DNA of 64,000 nt from RGIG5612 sp045598285. GTDB lineage: Bacteria; Bacillota; Clostridia; Lachnospirales; Lachnospiraceae. The DNA is taken from the NCBI GenBank assembly GCA_045598285.1, contig JAZLLU010000022.1:7366-71365 (forward strand). The letters run 5' to 3'. Positions 49,633 to 58,435 of the stretch are shown here, piece after piece. The notes under the pieces are model-generated. The model saw nothing but the letters and a program-made list of their open reading frames with translations. It did no database searches and was not told the origin of the DNA. Position numbers and translations under genes: made by a program. Within the stretch, counting starts at the first letter, position 1, and every line of letters begins with the position of its first letter.

Positions 49633-50190
49633 TCAGATTGAAATTTTGCGTATTTTAAAAACACAAATAAGTACAACTGCCGCAATACATGCCACCATCA
49701 CCACTATATAAATCCAGGTTGCCGGATAAACGAAATCCAGATAGTTAAGAAGGAGCATAAATGAGTTTGCTGCCATATGGCAAACCATTGTAGATGTGAT
49801 ATTTTGAAACTTTTCGTTAAGATAGCAAAATAGCACGCCAACTATGAATGCATATACTCCCTGCATAAGATTCAAGTGATAAAATCCAAAAAGAGCTGAA
49901 CTTATAAGTGCGCTAACCCAAAAGTTAAGTTTTATTCTTAAAAGTCCAAATATTAATAATCTAAAAATAAGTTCTTCTAAAATAGGTGCTATAAATACTG
50001 TGCTTACTATTATCCAAGCTGTAGAACTTTGATAAACCACCTCTTCAACTGCGCTATAACTTCCCAATATATTATCGATATGCATAAAACTCACAAGAAT
50101 GCTAGCGCCATGCGACGCTAACACTCCAAGTAAAATACATAATAAATAATATAAAGGATGCTTAAAAATATATTTATTTTGCGGTTTCAT
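49633..50190 (-). CDS. CPBP-family intramembrane metalloprotease
   Basis: 185 residues, hydrophobic. The CPBP (CaaX protease/bacteriocin-processing, Abi) motifs are present: APILEELIFRLLIFG with the EExxxR catalytic pair and SALFGFYHLNLMQGVYAFIVGVLFCYLNEK with the His, later HMAANSFMLLLNY. Such proteases process prenylated or other membrane proteins; the substrate is unknown. Its start overlaps the stop of a 54-residue membrane protein by one base. Confidence 0.87.
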   Translation of the reverse strand: MKPQNKYIFKHPLYYLLCILLGVLASHGASILVSFMHIDNILGSYSAVEEVVYQSSTAWIIVSTVFIAPILEELIFRLLIFGLLRIKLNFWVSALISSALFGFYHLNLMQGVYAFIVGVLFCYLNEKFQNITSTMVCHMAANSFMLLLNYLDFVYPATWIYIVVMVACIAAVVLICVFKIRKISI

Positions 50191-50354
50191 TAGAATATCT
50201 TAAAGACAAGTGACAAAACTAAGAATGCTGCCACTGCTACCAATACAGCAATAACTACGATTGTCCAAACAACTCGAGTTGTTCTTTCTTTTTTTGAAAT
50301 TTGTTTTCTTTTATTCTTGTTTGCCTTATATTCGTCTACTTTTGCCTGACTCAT
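50190..50354 (-). CDS. Small single-pass membrane protein
   Basis: 54 residues from the ATG at 50354, preceded by GGAGGAGAGG. A basic N-terminal half (MSQAKVDEYKANKNKRKQIS and KKERTTR) leads a single hydrophobic helix (VVWTIVVIAVLVAVAAFLVLSLVF), an N-in single-pass design. No named family recognised. Sits between trhP and the CPBP protease gene, coupled to the latter by a one-base overlap. Confidence 0.7.
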   Translation of the reverse strand: MSQAKVDEYKANKNKRKQISKKERTTRVVWTIVVIAVLVAVAAFLVLSLVFKIF

Positions 50355-50376
50355 ATCCTCTCCTCCAAAAGTCCAA

Positions 50377-51648
50377 TTAATTATCATCTGGTTTAAATCT
50401 AATTATATCAAAAGCTTCTAAGTTCTGTCCAAAATCTACATAGAAAATTTGTCTTGGATGTGGGCAACTTTCGATATGTTCTTCATTTTCATTTACCATA
50501 TCTAAAACCTTTGCCGATATATTTTCCCCATTAGGCTTCATTATTTCAACTTCGTCGCCAACGCTAAACTTATTTTTTTGCTCAAGTCTATAATAAGTCT
50601 TCCCATTTATTTCTTTATTTCCTTCGCCACCTGCAATACCTAAGAACACCCATTCTTTAACATAAGTATTTGCGTCATATATTTGAGCACTCTCATTTGG
50701 CTTTCCAAAGAAAAATGCCGTTGTATATTCTCTATATGTGCATTTTGAAATTTCACTCTTGTAAAAATCTATGCGAGATTTATATTTTTCTGGACTTTCA
50801 AAATAATCGTCTATTGCCATTCTATATGTCCTAGTTACGCTAGCAACATACAAGGCACTTTTCATTCTTCCTTCAACCTTAAAACTATTTATTCCAGCTT
50901 CAATCATTTCCGGAATATGCTCTATCATACAAAGATCTTTTGAGTTAAAAATGTATGTTCCTCTTTCGTTTTCAACAACTGGCATATATTCACCTGGACG
51001 TGTCTCTTCAACGAGATTATATTTCCAACGGCATGGATGTGTGCAATCCCCCATATTGCCACTTCTTCCTGTCATGAATGCACTAAGCAAACATCTTCCG
51101 GAATATGAAATGCACATAGCTCCGTGAATGAAACTTTCTATTTCCATATCTTTAGGAATTTGTTTTCTTAACTCTTTTATTTCTTCAAGACTTAATTCTC
51201 GGGCACTAACTACTCTTTTTGCGCCCATGCTGTGCCAGAAATTATACGTTCCATAATTAGTGTTGTTTGCCTGAGTGCTTATATGAATTTCCACTTCAGG
51301 TAAAACTTCTTTTGCGATTTGAAAAATTCCTGGATCAGAAATAATAAGAGCATCTATTCCAAGTGGCTTTAATTCTTCAAAATAATCTTTTGCATGATTT
51401 AAGTCTTCATTATGCGCCAAAATATTAGCTGTCACAAAAACTCTTACGCCTCTTTCATGTGCAAACTTAACGCCTTCTTTCATATCTTCTATTGAGAAGT
51501 TGTGCGCATTTGCTCTTAAAGAGAACGCTTCTCCCCCAATATAAACTGCATCTGCTCCATACATAACTGCCACTTTCAAAACCTGAAGGCTTCCTGCTGG
51601 CATTAAAAGTTCTGGTTTATTTTGTTTTAATCTTTCGTTTGTAATCAT
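50377..51648 (-). CDS. trhP: Peptidase U32 family protein, probable tRNA uridine-34 hydroxylation enzyme
   Basis: 423 residues of the U32 family: ELLMPAGSLQVLKVAVMYGADAVYIGGEAFSLRA near the start, SYSGRCLLSAFMTGRSGNMGDCTHPCRWKY with the iron-sulfur cysteines, and KVEGRMKSALYVASVTRTYR. Although called peptidases, the YrrN/YrrO/YegQ-like members hydroxylate U34 of tRNAs, using prephenate. The adjacent methyltransferase (4-bp overlap) is the partner that makes 5-methoxyuridine, as in Bacillus yrrMNO. Only one U32 gene is present here. Confidence 0.88.
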   Translation of the reverse strand: MITNERLKQNKPELLMPAGSLQVLKVAVMYGADAVYIGGEAFSLRANAHNFSIEDMKEGVKFAHERGVRVFVTANILAHNEDLNHAKDYFEELKPLGIDALIISDPGIFQIAKEVLPEVEIHISTQANNTNYGTYNFWHSMGAKRVVSARELSLEEIKELRKQIPKDMEIESFIHGAMCISYSGRCLLSAFMTGRSGNMGDCTHPCRWKYNLVEETRPGEYMPVVENERGTYIFNSKDLCMIEHIPEMIEAGINSFKVEGRMKSALYVASVTRTYRMAIDDYFESPEKYKSRIDFYKSEISKCTYREYTTAFFFGKPNESAQIYDANTYVKEWVFLGIAGGEGNKEINGKTYYRLEQKNKFSVGDEVEIMKPNGENISAKVLDMVNENEEHIESCPHPRQIFYVDFGQNLEAFDIIRFKPDDN

Positions 51649-52286
51649 TTTTTTACACTAACTGAGATTCCATCTCCAACTGTTAAAATTGTTGTATCCA
51701 AATCTTTTCTATGTTTTATTTCATATAAGAACTCTCTCATGCGTTCATGTATCGTTCTTTGTCTTCTTTCCGTCGCAAATCTAGACTTTATCAAATCTCC
51801 TTCTTGAAGAACGTTATCCGCAACCAGTACAGAACCTTTTTCCATTAACCTTACCAGGTCAGGTAGCATTGTAATATATTGAGCTTTCGCAGCATCTAAA
51901 AAAATAAAATCATATTTACCTTCTAACTTTTTTATTATCTCTACCGCATCGCCTTCAAGTAAATTTATATTGCTATGTCCTTTAAGATTTTCTTTTGCTT
52001 TTATTAGGCGAGGTTCATAGTTTTCTATTGTATCTATTTTTGATAGTGGCGCAATATCTTCAAAAACTAATGCCGAATATCCAATTGCTGTCCCTATTTC
52101 TAGTATATTTAAGTCCTCTTTTTTTTCTAATTTTATTTTTAAAAGAACTCTCAAAAAACTTTCCGTTTCTCTTCTAATAATCGGCACATCATCTTTTTGC
52201 GCAACTTCTCTAAGGTTCTCAAAAAAAGGACCCCCGTCCCTTTCTAAAGAATGGATATATGTTGTTAATCTTTCAGATACAATCAT
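51645..52286 (-). CDS. trmR: tRNA 5-hydroxyuridine methyltransferase (class I SAM O-methyltransferase)
   Basis: 213 residues. The SAM-binding motif is LNILEIGTAIGYSALVFEDIAP, motif II region is KYDFIFLDAAKAQYITMLPDLVRLM, and the metal-binding Asp are in FLDAAKA and VLVADNVL. This is the TrmR (YrrM) type of catechol-methyltransferase-like fold, and its coupling to a U32 protein (trhP) fits formation of mo5U34. A general small-molecule O-methyltransferase is the alternative. Confidence 0.87.
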   Translation of the reverse strand: MIVSERLTTYIHSLERDGGPFFENLREVAQKDDVPIIRRETESFLRVLLKIKLEKKEDLNILEIGTAIGYSALVFEDIAPLSKIDTIENYEPRLIKAKENLKGHSNINLLEGDAVEIIKKLEGKYDFIFLDAAKAQYITMLPDLVRLMEKGSVLVADNVLQEGDLIKSRFATERRQRTIHERMREFLYEIKHRKDLDTTILTVGDGISVSVKK

Positions 52287-52332
52287 AAAAATATTATAAA
52301 TAAATTTACCCCTTTTCGCAAGAAAAGGGCAA

Positions 52333-52363
52333 ACAAAAAGGGGCTCATATTCTTGAGCCCCTT
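52333..52363 (-). terminator. Terminator of the MltG-like gene
   Basis: AAGGGGCTC and GAGCCCCTT form a 9-bp stem followed on the minus strand by TTTTTGTTTG. Confidence 0.85.
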
Positions 52364-52377
52364 AAGAATCATTTGTT

Positions 52378-52935
52378 TTATTCTTCTACTTCCGCTTCTT
52401 CGTCCTGACTTGTCGTTTCTTCTGCTTGTGTGGTTGTAACAGTTTCGCCTTCGTCCATTGTTCCATCTGAGTAATCATATCCAGAAAGAATATTTACTAT
52501 TTTCTCAGTTGTGAAACTCGGGCTAACTTTATATGTTCCTGGCACGAAATCAGCATCATATACAAGGCATCTGGTCTTGAACATTCCTGCATCAGCTATG
52601 CATCCCATCTCTTTAAGTTGTTTTGCAACTTCGGCCCTAGTTGATGTTTCTGTAATGACAATCTCCATTCTTGATGTGTTGGTTTTATCATAAGCTGTGT
52701 CGTTAAAAATTCCAAATGTAACAAAGAAGCCTACCAAACAAAGAACAACTACACCAGCAACAATAGCGGTACGAATAAGAAACTTTTTGGTTTTTACCTT
52801 TTTCATAGCTCTCATTTTAGCCATTCTTCGTTTTTGTTCAGCATTAGTTTCAACCTTAGTACGAGCAGCGCTTTCGTTAGCTGCTTTCATATTTGCTGTT
52901 CTAGTTTTTAAGAAATGTTCTCTAATAGTTGCCAT
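52378..52935 (-). CDS. MltG/YceG-like membrane protein lacking the catalytic domain
   Basis: 185 residues. A basic cytoplasmic N-terminus (about 1-50), one transmembrane helix (FLIRTAIVAGVVVLCLVGFFVTFGIF), then a LysM-like domain as at the start of MltG (MEIVITETSTRAEVAKQLKEMGCI, FVPGTYKVSPSFTTEKIVNILSG), and a Thr/Glu-rich tail. True MltG continues for another 200 residues with the lytic transglycosylase domain, absent here. Position beside trmR-trhP matches Bacillus yrrL(mltG)-yrrM, which supports common origin. Confidence 0.8.
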   Translation of the reverse strand: MATIREHFLKTRTANMKAANESAARTKVETNAEQKRRMAKMRAMKKVKTKKFLIRTAIVAGVVVLCLVGFFVTFGIFNDTAYDKTNTSRMEIVITETSTRAEVAKQLKEMGCIADAGMFKTRCLVYDADFVPGTYKVSPSFTTEKIVNILSGYDYSDGTMDEGETVTTTQAEETTSQDEEAEVEE

Positions 52936-52947
52936 AATAACTCCTAT

Positions 52948-54702
52948 TTATTCTACTTCCATAATAAAAGGCAATATCATCGGCCCTTTATTGTTTTGCA
53001 CATTGATAACACCTTTAACGGCATCACCAATTATCATTTTTGCCTTACCTCTATTGTAGTGATTTTTACTCAAATAATCAATCAATGTATTATAAATTAT
53101 TCCTCTTATATCTTCAATAAGTTTTTCGTTTTCAGCACCTAAAACCCATCCTCTCGTAAACACTTCTGGGCCAGAAATTATAAACTTATTTTGGGTATCT
53201 ATGCATACCGTAACAATCATTACACCTCTTTCAGCAAGATCTTTTCTATCTTGAATAATTGTTCTTCCTACGTCCTCAACGCCAGAATTGTCAACATAGA
53301 TTCCGCCAGATTGAATATGCTCTACAACCTTTCCCTTCTTTTCGCTAAGTTCTAAAACATCACCTGTGTTAATCATAAAAACGTGTTTTGAATCATAACC
53401 CATCTCATATGCAATTTTAGCATTAGCCATTCTGTGTCTATACTCACCATGTACCGGAACAACATATTTTGGTTTTAAGAGTGCATATATTAATTTAATT
53501 TCTTCTTGGCAAGCATGTCCCGATACATGAGTCTGTTCAAAAATAACATCTGCTCCCAATGCGCTAAGCTCGTTCATAACATTCAAAACAGCTTTTTCAT
53601 TTCCAGGAATTGGATTTGATGAGAAGATTACAACATCTTTATCTTTAATTGTTATTTTTCTATGCGTTTTTGTTGCCATCCTAGAAAGCGCCGCCATATC
53701 TTCGCCTTGAGAACCCGTTGCAATTATAACAATTTTGCTATCAGAATAATTACCCATCTCATCAATGCTAATCAACGTATTTTGTGGGACATTTATATAT
53801 CCTAGTTCTTGCGCTGTTTCAATTATTCTAAGCATAGAACGGCCTTCTAGTACAACCTTTCTTTTGTACTTATAAGCAGAATTAATTATTTGTTGAACTC
53901 TGTCTACGTTAGATGCAAAAGTCGCAATTATTATTCTTTGCTTTTCATGTTCCGCAAATAAATTATCAAAGTTTTCGCCTACAGTTTTTTCACTTGCTGT
54001 ATATCCCGGTCTTTGCGCATTAGTCGAATCACTAAATACTGCCAAAACTCCTTTTTGCCCTAATTCAGCAAAGCGCCATAAATCAATTGAATCTCCATAA
54101 ACAGGTGTGTAGTCAACCTTAAAGTCACCCGTATGCACTAAAGTTCCTGCCGGAGTTTTAATTGCCAAAGCTGCTGCATCACTTATACTGTGATTCGTTC
54201 TAATAAATTCAACCTTAAAATCATTGATATAAATTTTTTGTCCATAATCAATAACCTTTAGTTTTACAACATCTTCTTGATGAGTTTCTTCTAACTTTTT
54301 ATGGATAAGTGCTAGCGAAAGTTTTGTCCCATAAATAGGAGCATTAATTTCTTTTAATATGTACGGAACTGCACCTATATGATCTTCATGACCATGAGTA
54401 ATAAAGAAAGCTTTAACTTTGCTCTTATGCGCCTTAAGATAAGTGATATCAGGAATAATTAAATCTATTCCTAAAAGAGTATCGTCAGCAAATGCCATGC
54501 CACAATCTATAACGATAATATTTCCGTTATACTCGATTGCCGTCATATTCATTCCTATTTGTTCCATTCCGCCTAGTGGAATAACCTTTAAGCTTGTTGA
54601 AACTTTTTTAGGCTTGCCAGAATGCTTTTGGCGTTTATTCTTTGTTTGATTAGAACGCATCTGCTTTGTTTTTTGCGTTGTGTTTGTATTTTTTCTTGCC
54701 AT
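52948..54702 (-). CDS. rnj: Ribonuclease J
   Basis: 584 residues, metallo-beta-lactamase/beta-CASP. A basic N-terminal extension (about 1-35) precedes VIPLGGMEQIGMNMTAIEY; the metal site is FFITHGHEDHIGAVPYIL; beta-CASP parts include FSDSTNAQRPGYTASE, HVSGHACQEEIKLIYALLKPKYVVPVHGEYRH. The C-terminal domain ends IMEVE. It carries out 5'-3' exonuclease and endonuclease steps in mRNA decay and rRNA maturation. Upstream gap of about 140 bp has hairpins and no gene. Confidence 0.95.
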   Translation of the reverse strand: MARKNTNTTQKTKQMRSNQTKNKRQKHSGKPKKVSTSLKVIPLGGMEQIGMNMTAIEYNGNIIVIDCGMAFADDTLLGIDLIIPDITYLKAHKSKVKAFFITHGHEDHIGAVPYILKEINAPIYGTKLSLALIHKKLEETHQEDVVKLKVIDYGQKIYINDFKVEFIRTNHSISDAAALAIKTPAGTLVHTGDFKVDYTPVYGDSIDLWRFAELGQKGVLAVFSDSTNAQRPGYTASEKTVGENFDNLFAEHEKQRIIIATFASNVDRVQQIINSAYKYKRKVVLEGRSMLRIIETAQELGYINVPQNTLISIDEMGNYSDSKIVIIATGSQGEDMAALSRMATKTHRKITIKDKDVVIFSSNPIPGNEKAVLNVMNELSALGADVIFEQTHVSGHACQEEIKLIYALLKPKYVVPVHGEYRHRMANAKIAYEMGYDSKHVFMINTGDVLELSEKKGKVVEHIQSGGIYVDNSGVEDVGRTIIQDRKDLAERGVMIVTVCIDTQNKFIISGPEVFTRGWVLGAENEKLIEDIRGIIYNTLIDYLSKNHYNRGKAKMIIGDAVKGVINVQNNKGPMILPFIMEVE

Positions 54703-54840
54703 ATTTCTCCTTAATTTTTATACAACAAGAAAAATAACCCCTACTGCTATTTAAGCACAAAAATAAGGCCATACTTTTCTTGTTTAATTTTTATTTTAGT
54801 TAGAGCGGTCCTGTTCGCCGGTGCCGTCTCTAAAAATAAA

Positions 54841-55104
54841 TCACACTAACTCTTCGTCTTCTAAAAGTTTTTCGAAAACGCTTGCAACAGCTTCGATTTC
54901 GTCATCATCTTCTACGAAAACATAAACTGCCTCAGTATCGCTAGGTTCTGAAATGTCTTTCATAATATAAGCCTCGGCTTCTTCTTCGTCATCACTATCA
55001 GTAACCAGCAAATAATTTGTATCATTAAGTTTCGTCTCTTCTACAACAAAAAAGACGTCTTCTGCTCCATTTTCATCTGTAAAAACAATTTTGTTATCTT
55101 CCAT
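54841..55104 (-). CDS. DUF1292 family protein
   Basis: 87 residues, very acidic (EDDDEIEAVASVFEKLLEDEELV at the end). The family is small, of unknown function, and nearly always next to ruvX and ireB in Firmicutes, as here. It begins IVFTDENGAEDVFFVVEETKLNDTNYLLV, the usual opening. Co-transcribed with ruvX (15 bp apart). Confidence 0.9.
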   Translation of the reverse strand: MEDNKIVFTDENGAEDVFFVVEETKLNDTNYLLVTDSDDEEEAEAYIMKDISEPSDTEAVYVFVEDDDEIEAVASVFEKLLEDEELV

Positions 55105-55118
55105 AAGTTTACCTTATC

Positions 55119-55562
55119 TTAATTTTTTGTTTTATTTGTGTCCTTTATTTTATTCATATATTCTTCCAAAATGTAGCAAGCTGCAAGTTGATCAATATAT
55201 GTTTTTTGTTCACTTTTCTTTACGTTCATTTCGTCCAGTTCATGTTCCGAAATAAGCGTTGTATATCTCTCATCTACAAAAACAACTTCAGTATTTGGCA
55301 AACGGTTTTCAAGTTTTTCTTTAAAATCTTTCGTAAGTTTAACTCTTTTACCTTCACTTCCATCTTCCATAAGTGGAAGTCCTAAAGCTATTTTTTCGAC
55401 ATTTTTTTCTTTTACTATTTCTTCGATTCTAGCGAGCGTCTTTCTAAGTTTTGTTTCGCTGTCGCGCCATATAGTCTCAAAAGGCTGCGCTGTCATTAAA
55501 AGCTCATCAGAAAGCGCAACACCAACGCTCTTAGAACCGTAGTCAAGTCCCATTAATCTCAT
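55119..55562 (-). CDS. ruvX: Holliday junction resolvase-like RuvX/YqgF
   Basis: 147 residues, RNase H-like: MRLMGLDYGSKSVGVALSDELLMTAQP at the start with the first catalytic Asp, IALGLPLMEDGSEGKRV in the middle, VFVDERYTTLISEHEL and the last Asp in TYIDQLAACYILEEYM. It is implicated in 16S rRNA 5'-end processing and possibly in junction resolution. Second gene of the ireB-ruvX-DUF1292 set. Confidence 0.94.
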   Translation of the reverse strand: MRLMGLDYGSKSVGVALSDELLMTAQPFETIWRDSETKLRKTLARIEEIVKEKNVEKIALGLPLMEDGSEGKRVKLTKDFKEKLENRLPNTEVVFVDERYTTLISEHELDEMNVKKSEQKTYIDQLAACYILEEYMNKIKDTNKTKN

Positions 55563-55577
55563 AAAACTATCCTAGAG

Positions 55578-55841
55578 TTATTTTAATTTATTGTCAATGT
55601 AGAATCTAATCGCTTCTTCAATAAGCTCATCTCTTTCTACCTTGGCAATCATTCCTCTTGCGTTATTATGGCTAGTAATATAGGTTGGGTCTCCTGACAT
55701 AATATAACCTACGATTTGGTTTACAGGATCATAACCTTTTTCAGCCAACGCGCCATAAACTCTCTCAAAAACCTCCTCTACTGTAGGAAGTTCTTCTTTT
55801 GGGATCTTATAATGTTGTGTAAAATGTAAATCTTGATTCAT
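55578..55841 (-). CDS. ireB: IreB-family regulatory phosphoprotein (UPF0297)
   Basis: 87 residues, standard length. The family pattern is complete: TQHYKIPKEELPTVEEVFERVYGALAEKGYDPVNQIVGYIMSGDPTYITSHNNARGMIAKVERDELIEEAIRFYI is long, so key parts are GYDPVNQIVGYIMSGDP and SHNNARGMI. In Enterococcus IreB is phosphorylated by the Ser/Thr kinase IreK and limits cephalosporin resistance. First gene of the block. Confidence 0.94.
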   Translation of the reverse strand: MNQDLHFTQHYKIPKEELPTVEEVFERVYGALAEKGYDPVNQIVGYIMSGDPTYITSHNNARGMIAKVERDELIEEAIRFYIDNKLK

Positions 55842-55921
55842 TTAATCTCCACTTTTTATTTCTACGAATCGTTAAAACTTTTGTAACAATTTCGTAATAT
55901 TATATCAAAATATTAACCTAC

Positions 55922-57247
55922 CTACTCTGAAAATGCAAGTAGATTTTTATCTTCTAAAGTTATTGGAACTATTTGATTTATAAGGCTTTCTTCACTTTTA
56001 AGCTGCACTTTAATATAATTTGGTGTAAATCCTATTTGAATTTTTCCTTCTTCGGTTAATATCTCTTCTTCAACTAGCACGCTTAAGGTTTTACCTGTAA
56101 AACTTTTTATATATTCCTTTTCAAGTTCTTTTTCAACTTCTAAAAGCGTAGCTACTCTCTTTGCTTTTTGGCTTTTGCTTAACTGCCCTTTCATCTTATC
56201 TGCCTTTGTTCCTTTTCTTCTTGAATACGGAAATACATGAATGCCAGCAAAACCAATTTCTTTTGCAAAGTTTACAGACTCGTTAAACTCTTCTTCACTT
56301 TCTTCTGGGAATCCTACAATAATATCTGTTGTGATTGCAGGATTGTCAAAATACTTTCTTAGAAGATCTACTCTTTTCTTATATTCTTGCGTACTGTATT
56401 TTCTGTTCATTCTTTTTAACACACTATCTGCGCCACTTTGAAGCGAAAGATGAAAATGCGGGCAGATGCTTTCTAATTTAGAAATTCTTTGAACAAACTC
56501 CTCCGTTATAAGGCTTACTTCTAAACTTCCAAATCTAATTCTTTCTATACCGTCTATCTTATCAATCTCTTCACAAAGTTCGACAATGGCTATGTCTGCA
56601 TTTTTCTTTTCTTCTAAATCAAGTCCATACATGCTTAGGTCGATTCCAGTTAATACAATTTCTTTGTATCCATTTTCCGCAAGGTTTTTAACTTCTGCTA
56701 ATATATCTTCTTTCTTTCTTGAACGTGAGCGGCCTCTTAAATAAGGGATAATACAGTAAGAACAAAATCTATTACATCCATCTTGAATCTTTACATAAGC
56801 CCTTACATGCTCACCCTGGTTAGTAATTTTTTGTTCTTCGTATTCTCTACAGTTAGTTAAATCCTCTACTAAAGTTGCTTTGAACTTTAAGTTCTTGTCT
56901 TGATTCTTATGAATTAAATCCATAACAATTTCAAGTGTCTTACTTTTTTCGTTATTGCCAATAACTACGTCAACCTTTAAATCTTTCATAAGGCCTTCTT
57001 TATCTTCCTGCGCATAGCATCCTAGCGCTACTGTGAGCGCTTTTGGATTTATTTTCTTTGATCTATGTAGGATTTGTCTGGATTTTCTAGAAGCTTCTTT
57101 TGTAACGGAACATGTATTGACTACATAAACATCTGCAAAAGAATTAAAATCTACGACTTCAAAAGAAAGGTCCTTAAATTGTTCTAGGATCGCTTGCGTT
57201 TCATATGAATTTACTTTGCAACCTAATGTATGAAAAGCAACCTTCAT
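55922..57247 (-). CDS. mtaB: tRNA (t6A37) methylthiotransferase MtaB
   Basis: 441 residues, radical SAM methylthiotransferase. The N-terminal cluster domain begins VAFHTLGCKVNSYET with further Cys in VVNTCSVT and ALGCYAQ; the radical SAM motif is GCNRFCSYCIIPYLRGRSRSR; a TRAM-like domain closes the protein. MtaB (YqeV) converts t6A37 to ms2t6A37 in tRNAs reading ANN codons. Its start overlaps the thiI stop by one base. Confidence 0.94.
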   Translation of the reverse strand: MKVAFHTLGCKVNSYETQAILEQFKDLSFEVVDFNSFADVYVVNTCSVTKEASRKSRQILHRSKKINPKALTVALGCYAQEDKEGLMKDLKVDVVIGNNEKSKTLEIVMDLIHKNQDKNLKFKATLVEDLTNCREYEEQKITNQGEHVRAYVKIQDGCNRFCSYCIIPYLRGRSRSRKKEDILAEVKNLAENGYKEIVLTGIDLSMYGLDLEEKKNADIAIVELCEEIDKIDGIERIRFGSLEVSLITEEFVQRISKLESICPHFHLSLQSGADSVLKRMNRKYSTQEYKKRVDLLRKYFDNPAITTDIIVGFPEESEEEFNESVNFAKEIGFAGIHVFPYSRRKGTKADKMKGQLSKSQKAKRVATLLEVEKELEKEYIKSFTGKTLSVLVEEEILTEEGKIQIGFTPNYIKVQLKSEESLINQIVPITLEDKNLLAFSE

Positions 57248-58428
57248 TAAATTTCTATAACCTCAGTTTCATCTATTGCTTTTTGAATCATCTCGCCTGC
57301 AATCTCATCTAGTTTTCTTTCGCTAGTTACAATCCTTTTTAGTGTTGGTTTTGTTACCGGGTGCTTAGCTACGAAAATTGTGCAGCAATCTTCAAAAGGA
57401 AGAATACTCGTTTCATAAGCACCAATCTTTTGCGAGATATCCATAATATCTAATTTATCGAATGCACAAAGAGGTCTATAAACTGGAAGTGTGCAAACCT
57501 CGTTTGTTACAAGCATACTTTGCATTGTCTGGCTTGCAACTTGTCCTATACTCTCACCCGTTACTAATCCTAAGCATCCGTTTTCTTTTGCGAAGTGCTC
57601 AGCAATTTTCATCATAAATCTTCGCATAATTATCGTAAGTTCATCATGCGGACAAAGCTCGTAAATCTTCATTTGAATTTCCGTAAAGTTTACAACATGA
57701 AGTTTTATTGGTCCTGAATATTTAGAAACTATTTTTGCTAGATCAACAACTTTTTGCTTTGCTCTTTCTGATGTGTATGGCGGGGCATGAAAATAAATAG
57801 CATCTAAACTCACGCCGCGCTTAGAAACTAAGTAGCCAGCAACAGGGCTGTCAATTCCGCCTGATAAAAGTAGCATCGCCTTTCCGCTAGAACCTACAGG
57901 CATACCACTTAAGCCTTCTATTTGTTTTGAATAAATATTTATTTCTTTTTCTCGCAATTCAATGTTAAGCATTATTTCCGGAGCATGAACATCTACTTTA
58001 AGAGTTTCAAATTTGTCTAAGAGAAACTCTCCAATTTGCTCATTAAATTCAACAGAAGTCATTGGATAAGATTTGTCTGCTCTTTTCGTATTAACCTTAA
58101 AAGTGTGCGTCTGGCTAAGGTCATAATTTTCTTCCATATATTTTGCTGTATCACTTTTAAGTTCTTCATAAGTTTTCTTTTCGAGTTGTGTTACTGGGCA
58201 AATCCAAGCTATACCGAAAACTTTTTTCAAGGCCTCTATAGCCTCATCTTCATCGTTTTCTTCATAATGGACATAAATACGTCCCTGAGTTTTTACTACC
58301 TTTATATCTCCAGGCAAATCTTTTAGTGCGCTTTTAATATTGCGAACTAACATATCCTCAAAGACATATCTGTTTTTTCCTTTTACGCCTATTTCTGAAT
58401 ACTTAATTAAAAAAATCTTTTCCATCAT
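57247..58428 (-). CDS. thiI: tRNA 4-thiouridine synthase ThiI
   Basis: About 393 residues from the ATG-ATG at 58428 with AAGGAAAC upstream; a TTG-like longer frame would overlap the desulfurase. NFLD/THUMP N-terminal half (IKYSEIGVKGKNRYVFEDML), then the PP-loop LLLSGGIDSPVAGYLVSKRG and GLVTGESIGQVASQT. No C-terminal rhodanese domain, as is common in Firmicutes, so a dedicated desulfurase must deliver sulfur. That enzyme is encoded directly upstream. Confidence 0.94.
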   Translation of the reverse strand: MMEKIFLIKYSEIGVKGKNRYVFEDMLVRNIKSALKDLPGDIKVVKTQGRIYVHYEENDEDEAIEALKKVFGIAWICPVTQLEKKTYEELKSDTAKYMEENYDLSQTHTFKVNTKRADKSYPMTSVEFNEQIGEFLLDKFETLKVDVHAPEIMLNIELREKEINIYSKQIEGLSGMPVGSSGKAMLLLSGGIDSPVAGYLVSKRGVSLDAIYFHAPPYTSERAKQKVVDLAKIVSKYSGPIKLHVVNFTEIQMKIYELCPHDELTIIMRRFMMKIAEHFAKENGCLGLVTGESIGQVASQTMQSMLVTNEVCTLPVYRPLCAFDKLDIMDISQKIGAYETSILPFEDCCTIFVAKHPVTKPTLKRIVTSERKLDEIAGEMIQKAIDETEVIEI

Positions 58429-58435
58429 TGTTTCC

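Noticed and set aside
54716..54840. Possible riboswitch upstream of rnj
   Set aside because: Only weak hairpins are visible and no known riboswitch core could be matched.
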